Positions 15,634-24,985 of a stretch of DNA of 39,014 bases are shown here, one piece after another. The stretch is taken from IMG/VR virus record IMGVR_UViG_3300035459_000058, positions 1-39,014 of that record; one strand, 5' to 3'. This stretch comes from a virus. The position numbers were made by a program, and so were the translations under genes. Under the pieces are notes generated by a model. It saw nothing but the letters and a program-made list of their open reading frames with translations. It ran no database searches and was not told the DNA's origin. Position 1 is the stretch's first letter. Each line of letters starts with the position of its first letter.

Positions 15634-17453
15634 TGTCAGATACAATAACATTAAATAGAAAATCATTTTTGGTTCCAGTTGTTCCTGATAAATTTAGTAG
15701 TCTTGATGATGCTAATAAAACAGTTCGACAATTACAACAATCAATTAATGATATAATTCAGTCAATGCAAATATCTGGAAATAAATATGAAATATATCCA
15801 GAATCATTCGGTGCAAAATCAGATGGAACCGATGCTGTTGGAACTACAGCAGCAATTCGTGCTGCGCATTCTTATGCTACTACACTTCGTTCGTATCATT
15901 CAGGAGGAGAAATAGGTTATGGTCAGGCAGCTGTAGGTGGAGAACCTGTTGTAAAATATCAAGCAGGAACATATTTAATAAACGATGATATTCCAATAGG
16001 TGCATTTGCTAATATTGATGGTGTTGATGGTGGTACATTTATTAAACAAACCAATCCAACAAAAAAAATTTTTTATAATACAGCAGATTGGTATAGGGGA
16101 AGCATAAATAATATTTCTTTTGTTGGAGGAACTAATCAAATTAGACTTGAAAATTCAAACTTAAATATTGGGAAAACAGTAATTAAAAATTGTTATAATA
16201 TTAGCAATGATAATACCGAATGGGCAATTTACATTAAAACCCCAAGTGGACATGTCGAAATAGAAAGAAATACAAACCAGAATTCACCAAGGTGGTTATA
16301 TACGTATTCCGATCAAACACGTATAAAAGGTGGATGGTTAAATTGCTATGCAGATGCAACAGGATTGAAACCTGACAATACTGCAAGTATTGAAAATCAT
16401 AGTTTCTTGATGATGGATGACGTTCTCGGCGTTCCCGAAATCGACGGATCAGGAACCAGTGCAAACACTCGTTGGATTGACAATTACGGTAATCTTGAAA
16501 TTATTCATACTAGGTTTGGTTTAGAAAATGGAGGTTTAAATCCAATATGGGATTATACTAATTGTGCAGATAATACTTCTTATCCATATATTAACAACAC
16601 TGGAATTTCAATAATAGATAGTGCTATAGGTGCAAGCGGCAAGGCTCTTATCACATTGAAGGTTGGCGTGCCGCACACCATCCACATTTCGCGATCAACT
16701 TATTCAGCAGACAGCATTCTGATTAAAGATTCCATTCCTGGTGGTGTCGCTGCGTGGATTGCTGCGGCGATTGCGACGGGGCAGGCTCCAGTTTTTTCAA
16801 TAAATATCGATCAGGTTCCGTCTCGCAATGCGACCATAATTTCGGATGCTGCAGCATTGACCGCCCTTACGCCATACCTGAATTACGATATTTTGGGTTA
16901 CACGGGGAACACCCGCGTTTTCAGTGACATCGCCATCACCAAGGATCGTGGCTTACCCTGGCCGGCAACGTTTATCTGCTCTGGCAGTGGCACTATAACC
17001 CTAAATACTGGAACGGGAAGAATAGGACGTTACACTAGGTACGATAAAGTAATAATAGTGACTGGTACATTTTCGGTTGCATCCGTGTCATCTCCAGTGG
17101 GTGACCTATTTCTCCGAGGACTTCCATATGTTCCTACCTACGGAGGTGCTGCCAATGTGTCTATTTATGGGATTAATCCATCATCAGATATTAGTACACT
17201 TAATAATGCGTATAACGCCGCTTATGCTATTTGGGCTTTGGATCCATCTAATGTATCAAAAGTTTTTGATGCTGCCTCAACTTTTGCAGCATATCAAGCA
17301 GGGTTAGCTAATAATCCTTATTATCAGGCATTTGTTTCTCCTTCTATTCCACAAATAACTATTTCAAAACTTGTTAATGGAATTGATACAGGTATTGCTG
17401 GAGATATTAAAGCTGGGTCAGTAATAGTTATTACAGCAATTTATTTAATATAA
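15633..17453 (+). CDS. Tailspike with beta-helix (pectate-lyase-like) fold
   Basis: The 606-residue protein has a short N-terminal helix that likely trimerises on the tail, then SFGAKSDGTDAVGTTAAIRA (about 57-76), the usual entry into right-handed beta-helix tailspikes that bind or cut surface polysaccharide. Central repeats of short Asn/Ile/Gly strands follow. Bases 16413-16500 and about 16625-17000 are clearly GC-richer and use different codons from the rest, coding for about 30 and 125 residues including the region with PGGVAAWIAAAIATGQAP. This suggests the receptor-binding part was patched in by recombination. A catalytic triad cannot be named. Confidence 0.8.
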   Translation: MSDTITLNRKSFLVPVVPDKFSSLDDANKTVRQLQQSINDIIQSMQISGNKYEIYPESFGAKSDGTDAVGTTAAIRAAHSYATTLRSYHSGGEIGYGQAAVGGEPVVKYQAGTYLINDDIPIGAFANIDGVDGGTFIKQTNPTKKIFYNTADWYRGSINNISFVGGTNQIRLENSNLNIGKTVIKNCYNISNDNTEWAIYIKTPSGHVEIERNTNQNSPRWLYTYSDQTRIKGGWLNCYADATGLKPDNTASIENHSFLMMDDVLGVPEIDGSGTSANTRWIDNYGNLEIIHTRFGLENGGLNPIWDYTNCADNTSYPYINNTGISIIDSAIGASGKALITLKVGVPHTIHISRSTYSADSILIKDSIPGGVAAWIAAAIATGQAPVFSINIDQVPSRNATIISDAAALTALTPYLNYDILGYTGNTRVFSDIAITKDRGLPWPATFICSGSGTITLNTGTGRIGRYTRYDKVIIVTGTFSVASVSSPVGDLFLRGLPYVPTYGGAANVSIYGINPSSDISTLNNAYNAAYAIWALDPSNVSKVFDAASTFAAYQAGLANNPYYQAFVSPSIPQITISKLVNGIDTGIAGDIKAGSVIVITAIYLI

Positions 17454-17468
17454 AAAGAGGATTATAAA

Positions 17469-17897
17469 ATGAAAATACTGAAGGCTAAAGATGCAAATTC
17501 AATAAGGTTTCTCAATTTAAAAATACAAGAATACATCGGAAAAGAAGAAATAAAAGAATATGATAAAAAATCATTCATAAAATGGTTAAGGATGATGATT
17601 TCTTCTCCCTTGCTGGGAGTTTGGGTTTGTGTAGAAGAAAATGAAGAACCAGAAACAGAAGAAAAAGTTTCTGGATATATTATAGTTATGATACAGCAAT
17701 CATTAAATTCTGAACATGTTAATATAATTCAGTTATTTGGAGATACAGAAGAAATTGAAAATGAATTATTATCTCATGCAACAAATTGGACTAAAAATAA
17801 TGGTATAACGGAAATAAAAACTATTACATTACATCCCAAAAAATGGAAAGATATTGGATTTGAAGTAAAAGAACATTTAGTCACCAAGGAGGTATGA
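17469..17897 (+). CDS. GNAT-like acetyltransferase-fold protein
   Basis: The 142-residue protein shows the order of a GNAT fold: N-terminal helix, strand LGVWVCVEEN, strand VSGYIIVMIQQ, VNIIQLFGD, helix ELLSHATNWTKNNG, strand ITEIKTIT and a final KDIGFEVKEHLV. The pyrophosphate-binding loop expected after the fourth strand (Q/RxxGxG/A) is not evident, so it may be a degenerate, non-catalytic member. It sits between tailspike and ejection genes, where similar small proteins occur in podovirus-like genomes. The fold assignment is tentative. Confidence 0.5.
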   Translation: MKILKAKDANSIRFLNLKIQEYIGKEEIKEYDKKSFIKWLRMMISSPLLGVWVCVEENEEPETEEKVSGYIIVMIQQSLNSEHVNIIQLFGDTEEIENELLSHATNWTKNNGITEIKTITLHPKKWKDIGFEVKEHLVTKEV

Positions 17898-17898
17898 T

Positions 17899-18789
17899 AT
17901 GGCAACTTCTACCAGTGGGAGTTTTGGTGGTGATCTTAGTGGGTTTGGTGGTAGCGGTACTTTAGCCAATGTATTTGATCCATTTAATTTATGGCATTCA
18001 AATCCAGCTTCTTATACTACTTTGCCTGGTGCATCAAAATATACATCAGAACAACAGCAGTTAATGCAACAATTACTTCAATGGATAACACCATACGCTG
18101 CAAATCCTTCTTCAATACCATCATATTCAGGACAATTAGCAGCACCATTATCACCTACTCAAACTACAGCTATTGGAAATTTAACCAATTTATCAGACCC
18201 AGGTTCTTCTGGTGCAAATGATATATTATCACAAATAATGAAATTTTCTTCTGGACAAAATTATAATTCAGAATATATGCGTAATGCCTTCAAGGAGGGT
18301 ATCGAAAAACCTCTAGTTAAAAACTTTAAAGAAGATGTAATGCCTGAGTTAAATTCTTCATATGCAAAAAGCGGAAATTTTTATGGTTCTGATAGAGGAA
18401 AAGCAACTGAAGATAAAGCACAAACATTAATGGATGCTTTGTCAATGGGAAGATCAAGTCTTGAAAGTTCAATTTATTCAACTGGACAAAGCAACCAGTT
18501 GCAAGGTATTACAGATTTTGGAAATTTTATTAGTCAACAAGGTGGACTGAATAATACGTTAATGAGTGCTGGAAATACAGAACAAGCAACTACACAAAAT
18601 GCTTTAACGCAAGCATATCAACAGTGGGCTATGAGAAATGTACCAGGAATGCAACCAATGGATACATTATTAACTGCGATACTAAATATGTATCCTCAAT
18701 ATGATTCTACTACATTGACACAAGGTGCTGATAATAAAAGTGGTCAGGCAGGTGGAATTGCAGGAATCATATCTTCAATATTTGGATAA
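17899..18789 (+). CDS. Putative internal virion / ejection protein (small)
   Basis: The 296-residue protein starts with a Gly/Ser-rich stretch (GSFGGDLSGFGGSGT), then a Gln-rich helical region (about 50-65), a long helical central part and a C-terminus of small residues (GQAGGIAGIISSIFG) that could insert in membrane. It is the first of three consecutive long proteins between the tailspike and the end of the operon, the usual site of podovirus ejection proteins that form a channel across the cell envelope. No diagnostic motif is visible. Confidence 0.6.
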   Translation: MATSTSGSFGGDLSGFGGSGTLANVFDPFNLWHSNPASYTTLPGASKYTSEQQQLMQQLLQWITPYAANPSSIPSYSGQLAAPLSPTQTTAIGNLTNLSDPGSSGANDILSQIMKFSSGQNYNSEYMRNAFKEGIEKPLVKNFKEDVMPELNSSYAKSGNFYGSDRGKATEDKAQTLMDALSMGRSSLESSIYSTGQSNQLQGITDFGNFISQQGGLNNTLMSAGNTEQATTQNALTQAYQQWAMRNVPGMQPMDTLLTAILNMYPQYDSTTLTQGADNKSGQAGGIAGIISSIFG

Positions 18790-18799
18790 GGAGTAGTTT

Positions 18800-19942
18800 A
18801 TGCCAGTAATGAACGTACCAAATCAGCAACCAGATCAGACATTAATGCAACTTGCTCAATTTCTTGAACAACAGAAAATTAGGAAACAAAATGAAGGACG
18901 CTTCCAATTACAAACATTAATGGAATTAGGTGGTTCTCCTGATCCTGGTGCAATAGAGAGTATTTCTAAAAATCTTGGTATGGACCCATCAATATTAACT
19001 TCTGTAATGAAAACTAAAGGCAGTTTTACATCTGGTGATACAGATGAAAGTGCAATTCCGGTAACAAGTAAATACTTTCCAAGTAGAGCAGAAAGAGAAC
19101 TTGAAGTAATAAAACCAAGAGTAAAAGCAGAAGCTGAAGCTCAAGCTGAGGCTGAACCAGTAACAACTGGAGCGGAAATAAAAAAACGTGAGGCTTTGCG
19201 TCCAGTTCTTAAAGGTGAAAAACAGGATGCTCTTGATTTAGAGTTTGCTGCTAAACAAAAAGAACTTGATATGCAATATGAAAAAGCAATAAAAGTTTCA
19301 AAGAATATAACTATTCCTGAACATAAACAAATGTCTTTCGATACATTAGCAAATGAAAAAGAACTTGCTACTCAAAGACTTGCTAATGAAAAAGATTTAG
19401 CAAAATATCAAAGAGGGTTACAAGGGACGCCTACTCCAAAAGAAAAAGCTGAAATTGAAATGTATGGTGCTCACTCACAATATTATAAAGATATGGGCGA
19501 ATACAATAAAACAATTCGCGGACAACTTGGTACTCAAAATGCAGCAAATAAAGAATTTGTAAATACTTTAAAAACTCATACAGAGTTTATGAAAAATAAC
19601 TCAAGTAAATTTTATGATAAAGGTAAAAATGGTAAATTAACACCACATGAATATGATCCTGGTAGCCAAGAAGAAAAAGATTTTATTACATCTATGGATT
19701 CTGCTGGAATAAAATATCAGAAATCCACTGCACCACATTGGATTGGTAAAAATAAAGATGTGTTCATTCCAGTTGCTCCGGAAGTTCCAAAACAAGTTGC
19801 TGGAACTGGAGTAGAAGGTACAATGGATATTAAAAGTTTTACTGATAAGAATGTTACTCTTGGCAATGGAAAGGTTTTAATGAGAAATCCTGACGGAAGT
19901 GTAACAATTAATGGGAAAAACTATCAAGTTGAAGAGGACTAA
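18800..19942 (+). CDS. Putative internal virion / ejection protein (middle)
   Basis: The 380-residue protein is largely helical. It has an N-terminal Gln-rich part, a highly charged Ala/Glu/Lys coiled-coil zone around residues 95-150 (VKAEAEAQAEAE), another charged helical zone to about 220, and a small beta-rich C-terminal domain with RNPDGSVTINGKNYQV. This last pattern is common at the C-terminus of phage internal proteins. It ends immediately before the next ATG, so the ejection genes are co-translated. Confidence 0.6.
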   Translation: MPVMNVPNQQPDQTLMQLAQFLEQQKIRKQNEGRFQLQTLMELGGSPDPGAIESISKNLGMDPSILTSVMKTKGSFTSGDTDESAIPVTSKYFPSRAERELEVIKPRVKAEAEAQAEAEPVTTGAEIKKREALRPVLKGEKQDALDLEFAAKQKELDMQYEKAIKVSKNITIPEHKQMSFDTLANEKELATQRLANEKDLAKYQRGLQGTPTPKEKAEIEMYGAHSQYYKDMGEYNKTIRGQLGTQNAANKEFVNTLKTHTEFMKNNSSKFYDKGKNGKLTPHEYDPGSQEEKDFITSMDSAGIKYQKSTAPHWIGKNKDVFIPVAPEVPKQVAGTGVEGTMDIKSFTDKNVTLGNGKVLMRNPDGSVTINGKNYQVEED

Positions 19943-22900
19943 ATGGCCAGATTAGTTCCTATTGAAGTTGAGACTACTGACGATCAACCAAAAACTGCAA
20001 GACTTGTTCCTGTAGAAGAAAAACAAATAAAAGTAACTCCCGTTAAACAGGAACGAACAAAATTAGAACAACCTTTATTAAAAGAAGCAAATGCTACATC
20101 AGTTAAGGATGTTCCGGAAGCATTAGGTTTGGTAGCAAAAGGATTTGCTGATAGTGGTATTGGAATGGCTGCTTTTGCTGGAGGTTCTTTCGTTGATACA
20201 TACAATATATTAAGAGGAAAATCAACTACCGATGAAAATGCAAGAAAGGCATACGAATTTGTAAATAACGCATCTAATGGAATATACAATAAAATAAGAG
20301 GTATGGTTCCATTAGGAGATCAAAAAGGTGCAGAACAAATAGTAACAAATCTATATGCACCTTTGGAAAAATTTGCTACAAAGGGTGGAGAAGTTGTTAC
20401 TGATTTAACTGGTAGTGAAGTTGCTGGTGCTACGGCGTATGCTACGTTACAGATATTACCTTTTCTCCTTGGTGCAAAAGCAGTTGGAAAATTAAAAGGT
20501 GGTACAGTTGAAAAACCTTTTGTTTCTCAGTATGATAAAGAATTTCATGAATATTATGATAGTGTAGAAGTCAATCCAAAACAACCAATTATTGATTCAA
20601 AAGCTGCAATAATTGATAAAGTATCTGAAAAATTACAAGAAATAAAAGGAGTATCACCAGAGGAAGCAAAATCAATTATTCAAGAAGCTGACACTTTAAA
20701 GCAGACAAGCAATTCATTAGGTGTTGTTAATGCTGGTGAAATACCGGAAGGAAAAATAATTGAACTTAAAAGAAAGAAGGTTCCTGTCAATGGCCAAAAA
20801 GTCAAAGAAGGACAAAAAGAAACCCAAGTATTGAAAGAATCTGGTGGCGGTGAATCTAATCAATTCACCGCCACTAACAATATAAAGGAAAACCAAAAAT
20901 CTTTAACAGAAGCAAAAAATGAAGTAACAAAAATAGCAACTACAAAAGAAGAACGAAAAGCATTATTAAAAGAACGTGTTGAAGCTGCTAAAGCTGCACG
21001 TTTGAAAGAAATAGAGGAATTATCTCATTATGAAGAAACTCCTGATCCATTAACTGTTGATGCAAATAAAACAGTACAGGATACTTTATATAAAGAACCA
21101 GAAGGAACAACAAAACCAATAACTTTGCAGGATGTTAATAAAATTGGTAAAGATAAAGAACTTGGTGTTAATGCAAATGTAGGTGCAAATGGAGATATGA
21201 TTGTTTCAGTTACTGATAAATATGGCAATAAGGTAGATTTTCCATTAACCAAAAATGGTGTTACATTACAACATGTTCATGATTATGTTAAGGGCTGGTC
21301 AGATAATTTTGCAGAATCAATGAAAAAACAATATGATGCAAAAGCTGAAGTAGTTGAAAATGCACCAGAATTAGTTAAGCCTGTTGGTCCAACAAAGAAA
21401 CATGTTATTAAATCAACAGGAGAAACAATAGAATATCAAAAAATTTCTGAACTTCGTACTGCATATGAAGATAGGGGTATTTCTTGGGTTGTGAGTAAAA
21501 AAGAATACTACAAAGCAAAGAAATTAACAAAAGAACAAAAATCTGAAATTGATGATAAATTAACTCCACCTTCACAAAAATCATTACCAGAAATTCAGTT
21601 ATTAGATTCAGAAGGTAATGGTAAAAAACCTGGAATATTGTCATGGGCAGAACCATTTAGATTTGTAGCTCAAGATATAGAAAAACGAACTGGTTTTCCT
21701 ATGCAACAGTTTGAATCTAAAATTCGTGATGGAATGAGACAAGTAAATAATTCATTAGTTCCATATATGCAAAGATTACGTTATGCTAATAAAGGAATGA
21801 ATTATGAAAGTTCTGTAAGAATTTATAGAGCACTTGAAAATCCAATGTTTCGTGAATCTAACGGAGATTTTGGTATATTTAGACGTTCTATTATTAAAAA
21901 TGAAGAAGCAAAAGGAATGTTTGAAGGAATGACAAGACCTGAATATGAGTCTGCTGGTAAGATAAGAAAAATACTTAATGATGCTGCTGATGAATTTAAT
22001 GTACCTATTGATAAAATGGTAATGGATTATGCTCCACGAATGATGAAAGAAGGATTACAAGGTTGGACTGAAGCAATAAAAAAATGGCAATTACCAGAAG
22101 AATATAATTGGGCTGCATTAGAAGAACGTACTGGATATTTGCGTCCCCATGAAGAGCAAATATTTAAAGTAGTTGATTCATATTTACGTCGTGGTGCAAA
22201 GAAACGATATGTTGGAAATTATCTTGAAGAATTATCTAATCAATTAAATAAAACAAAATTTGAATCAAAAGCAGATATTGATCAACTTAACAAATATGTA
22301 GCTACTATGCGAGGATGGCAGACTGGATTTGATGAAAGTATAAAGAATACTGGAGAAGTTTTTGCAAGAGGTTTGAATAAAATTATTAATAAATCTCTTG
22401 ATATGGTCGGGTTAGAACCTTCTGCAAGATATAGAAACGAAACTTTTAGAAAATTAGATGTTCCGCGTAAAGTTATAGATGAGGAAACAGGAAAAGCTAC
22501 AATTGAAAAAATTCCAAGATTTTTAAAAACTGGTGAAGAACCTGGATTTTTTGATGTTCATAATGCTGCACAAGATTTTATAAATTTGCATTTGAAATTA
22601 TCATATGCTGGAGCATTGGCATTTAGACCTTTGGTATATGTTCGTTCAATGTATCAGTCTCTGTTATCAATGCCAATAATTAATCCTTATTGGTTTGCAA
22701 AAGGAATGGCTAAAGTTAAATCTCCAGAAGCATGGGCAGATGCTAAATCCGCTACTGCATTATTGCAAGAGGCACCAGTTGCCGCCGGAGAACTTAATAA
22801 AGGTTGGTCTATCGTTGATGATATTACACAGAAATCAACATATAATTTAACATCTGGTCACAATGTTGGTCGTTTTATAGCCTATCATGCAATGAAAGAA

Positions 22901-23569
22901 AAATCTGCATATTATGGTGGAAAATTTCTTGAAAATATTGAAGGTGGTATGTCTGAAAAAAAAGCAATAGATACATTTATTAAAGATACTGGAGCAGATT
23001 TTTTCCATCCAGTATTAATAAAGAATGAAATTGTACCATTACTTAAATCAAAAGATGTACAGTCATTATCTGAAAGAATGGGATTACATTTAACTGCTGA
23101 AACACAATGGTTGTATGAGAAGGGTCAGGCTCCTTATTGGGCTAGAAGCACCGCTGGCCGAGTGTTAGGTCAATTTGGAGTCTGGCCCTCATGGTATATC
23201 AAATATGCAAGAAACCTTTCCACAAGAGGTTCTGTTGGTACAATAGCAAAACGATTAGGAACTCTTGCTGCTGTTAATGGACTTATGTATGAAGTTGGAA
23301 AGGAAATTTTTGGAGTAGATATTTCATCTTGGATGATGACACATCCATTCATGTGGTCGCCTATGCCAATGCAAGCATGGGATTCAGCAAGGAAGATGAT
23401 TGGTGGTTCCGACTACGAAAAAGAAAAAGCTGGTAATGCACTATTAAATACAGGTGCAATTCATATTCCAGGATATTTAGCAATTAAAGATGTTGTTAAT
23501 GGTATTGAAGAAAACAGGGATGAAGATAAACTAAAACGATTTATGGGATTCAAGCCAAGCGAGGAATAA
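19943..23569 (+). CDS. Large internal virion / ejection protein
   Basis: At 1208 residues this is the longest protein in the window. The N-terminus repeats ARLVPIEVE and ARLVPVEEK motifs. Residues about 60-190 contain small-residue, hydrophobic segments (GFADSGIGMAAFAGGSF and YATLQILPFLLGAKAVGK). A charged low-complexity middle (about 260-370) leads into a long helical C-terminal half with the aromatic stretch FGVWPSWYIKYARNLS. Size and place match the large ejection proteins of podoviruses. No lytic transglycosylase motif was recognised, so how it crosses the cell wall is unclear. The stop overlaps the next ATG. Confidence 0.65.
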   Translation: MARLVPIEVETTDDQPKTARLVPVEEKQIKVTPVKQERTKLEQPLLKEANATSVKDVPEALGLVAKGFADSGIGMAAFAGGSFVDTYNILRGKSTTDENARKAYEFVNNASNGIYNKIRGMVPLGDQKGAEQIVTNLYAPLEKFATKGGEVVTDLTGSEVAGATAYATLQILPFLLGAKAVGKLKGGTVEKPFVSQYDKEFHEYYDSVEVNPKQPIIDSKAAIIDKVSEKLQEIKGVSPEEAKSIIQEADTLKQTSNSLGVVNAGEIPEGKIIELKRKKVPVNGQKVKEGQKETQVLKESGGGESNQFTATNNIKENQKSLTEAKNEVTKIATTKEERKALLKERVEAAKAARLKEIEELSHYEETPDPLTVDANKTVQDTLYKEPEGTTKPITLQDVNKIGKDKELGVNANVGANGDMIVSVTDKYGNKVDFPLTKNGVTLQHVHDYVKGWSDNFAESMKKQYDAKAEVVENAPELVKPVGPTKKHVIKSTGETIEYQKISELRTAYEDRGISWVVSKKEYYKAKKLTKEQKSEIDDKLTPPSQKSLPEIQLLDSEGNGKKPGILSWAEPFRFVAQDIEKRTGFPMQQFESKIRDGMRQVNNSLVPYMQRLRYANKGMNYESSVRIYRALENPMFRESNGDFGIFRRSIIKNEEAKGMFEGMTRPEYESAGKIRKILNDAADEFNVPIDKMVMDYAPRMMKEGLQGWTEAIKKWQLPEEYNWAALEERTGYLRPHEEQIFKVVDSYLRRGAKKRYVGNYLEELSNQLNKTKFESKADIDQLNKYVATMRGWQTGFDESIKNTGEVFARGLNKIINKSLDMVGLEPSARYRNETFRKLDVPRKVIDEETGKATIEKIPRFLKTGEEPGFFDVHNAAQDFINLHLKLSYAGALAFRPLVYVRSMYQSLLSMPIINPYWFAKGMAKVKSPEAWADAKSATALLQEAPVAAGELNKGWSIVDDITQKSTYNLTSGHNVGRFIAYHAMKEKSAYYGGKFLENIEGGMSEKKAIDTFIKDTGADFFHPVLIKNEIVPLLKSKDVQSLSERMGLHLTAETQWLYEKGQAPYWARSTAGRVLGQFGVWPSWYIKYARNLSTRGSVGTIAKRLGTLAAVNGLMYEVGKEIFGVDISSWMMTHPFMWSPMPMQAWDSARKMIGGSDYEKEKAGNALLNTGAIHIPGYLAIKDVVNGIEENRDEDKLKRFMGFKPSEE

Positions 23570-24843
23570 TGAAATTCTTATTTTTGTCATGTGAAGGTAA
23601 TACTTGTGAAATGGCCCGTAGGGTTCAACTTGAGGGAAATACAGTTCATATTTGGATTAAATCTGAAAATTGCAAAAAGACATTGGATGGTTTAATTCCA
23701 AAGGTTGATAATTGGGAACGATATGCAAATCGTAATACAATTATAATCGTAGATCATGTTAAAATGTCAGGTATTGCACAGTCATTAATTGACTCTGGAT
23801 ACCAAGTTATCAATGGTTCTAAATTTGCAGATAAATTAGAACTTGATAGAGAACTTGGTCATGAAACAATGAAACAAAATGGTATAAAAACACCAAATTT
23901 TAAAGAATTTACTGATTTTGGACAAGCTATTTCTTTCCTTAATGCAAATAAAAAGAAACGATATGTTTTCAAACCATCAGGAAATCTTGAACTTGATTGG
24001 TCGTATATTGGCACAGATGTTGAAGATTTAATTGAACGCATTGAACACAAATTTAAACCTGAGTGGCCATCAGGAAAGCCAATTAAATTTGTACTTGAGG
24101 AATTTATAAAAGGAATCGAGGTAAGCACGGAGATATGGTTTTCTCATGGGCAGATCATCAATCAGAATGGGACTATGGAGGAAAAGAAATTGCTCACCGG
24201 AAGTCTTGGCCCCAGTATTGGTTGTGCTGGTAATATTGTTTGGAACTATACTGAACCTCCAACTAAAAGTTGTATTGTTGGAAAGACTTTGGAAAAACTT
24301 AAAGAATTGCTCACCAAGGAGAACTATTGCGGGGTCATTGATATAAATTGTATAGTGTCGGAAGAAGATGATGAACCATATGGCATAGAGTTTACTACAA
24401 GGTTTGGCTACGATGCCTTGCAAGCTTGGCTTGAGACGATAAATGGGGACATTGGAGCTATGCTCTATGATGCGGTAAATGGAAGGATGATTCATACCAA
24501 TTCCTCATTTGCTTGTGCGGTTCGTGTTAATATACCACCATTTCCTTTTGATAAAGCTGATAAACGTGCCGGCGATTTAATTCGTTTTGATCAATCATTA
24601 CTTGATACCAATCACTACTGGTTCTTTGATTGCGAGAAAAAAGATGGCAATCTCCAAGTAGTTGGTGTAGATGGTATCATTTGTGTTGTCACAGACAAAG
24701 GCAACACCATAGAAAGATCAATTGAAAGATGTTACAAAAATATTGAAGCTATCAAATCGCCACGCGATATTATGTACAGAACTGATATTGGCAAACGTGT
24801 GCCAAAAGAGTACAAAATATTGGAAAGAGCAGGATTAGTATAA
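23569..24843 (+). CDS. ATP-grasp enzyme resembling PurD (GAR synthetase)
   Basis: The 424-residue protein has the layout of phosphoribosylamine-glycine ligase: an N-terminal Rossmann-like part (MKFLFLSCEGNTCEMARRV), the ATP-grasp lid with YVFKPSGN (K135), VLEEFIKGIEVSTEIWF (E177-E184), GSLGPSIGCAGNIVW, and the metal-site motif YGIEFTTRFGYDALQAW (about 271-287). Canonical PurD has EFNxRFGDPE; the Asn is replaced by Thr and the DPE is lost, so substrate or activity may have changed. ATP-grasp enzymes join a carboxylate to an amine using ATP. It closes the rightward operon and its stop touches the folded element at 24843. Confidence 0.8.
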   Translation: MKFLFLSCEGNTCEMARRVQLEGNTVHIWIKSENCKKTLDGLIPKVDNWERYANRNTIIIVDHVKMSGIAQSLIDSGYQVINGSKFADKLELDRELGHETMKQNGIKTPNFKEFTDFGQAISFLNANKKKRYVFKPSGNLELDWSYIGTDVEDLIERIEHKFKPEWPSGKPIKFVLEEFIKGIEVSTEIWFSHGQIINQNGTMEEKKLLTGSLGPSIGCAGNIVWNYTEPPTKSCIVGKTLEKLKELLTKENYCGVIDINCIVSEEDDEPYGIEFTTRFGYDALQAWLETINGDIGAMLYDAVNGRMIHTNSSFACAVRVNIPPFPFDKADKRAGDLIRFDQSLLDTNHYWFFDCEKKDGNLQVVGVDGIICVVTDKGNTIERSIERCYKNIEAIKSPRDIMYRTDIGKRVPKEYKILERAGLV

Positions 24844-24985
24844 AAATACAGAAAACTTTTGCCGGAAATGGACTGTTTAAAATATCCTCTAAAAATCGCT
24901 TTTAATAGGTCTGGCTTCGTCCAGGTTAAACGATCTACCCTTCCGAGGTATATCTACCCTACCTTAAAAAAGTCTCCTGTATTTT
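24843..24985. ncRNA. Structured element / bidirectional terminator between convergent operons
   Basis: The gap between the two operons folds as one unit. AAAATACAG (24843-24851) pairs with CTGTATTTT (24977-24985); after a 3x3 internal loop ACTTTT (24855-24860) pairs with AAAAGT (24968-24973). Inside, CGGAA/TTCCG (24863-67/24941-45), ATCG/CGAT (24895-98/24931-34), CTGG/CCAG (24911-14/24921-24) and GGTA/TACC (24947-50/24955-58) nest without conflict. The outer arms touch both stop codons. It can fold on either strand, and each end is T-rich. It may terminate both transcripts or be a small stable RNA. Confidence 0.5.
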
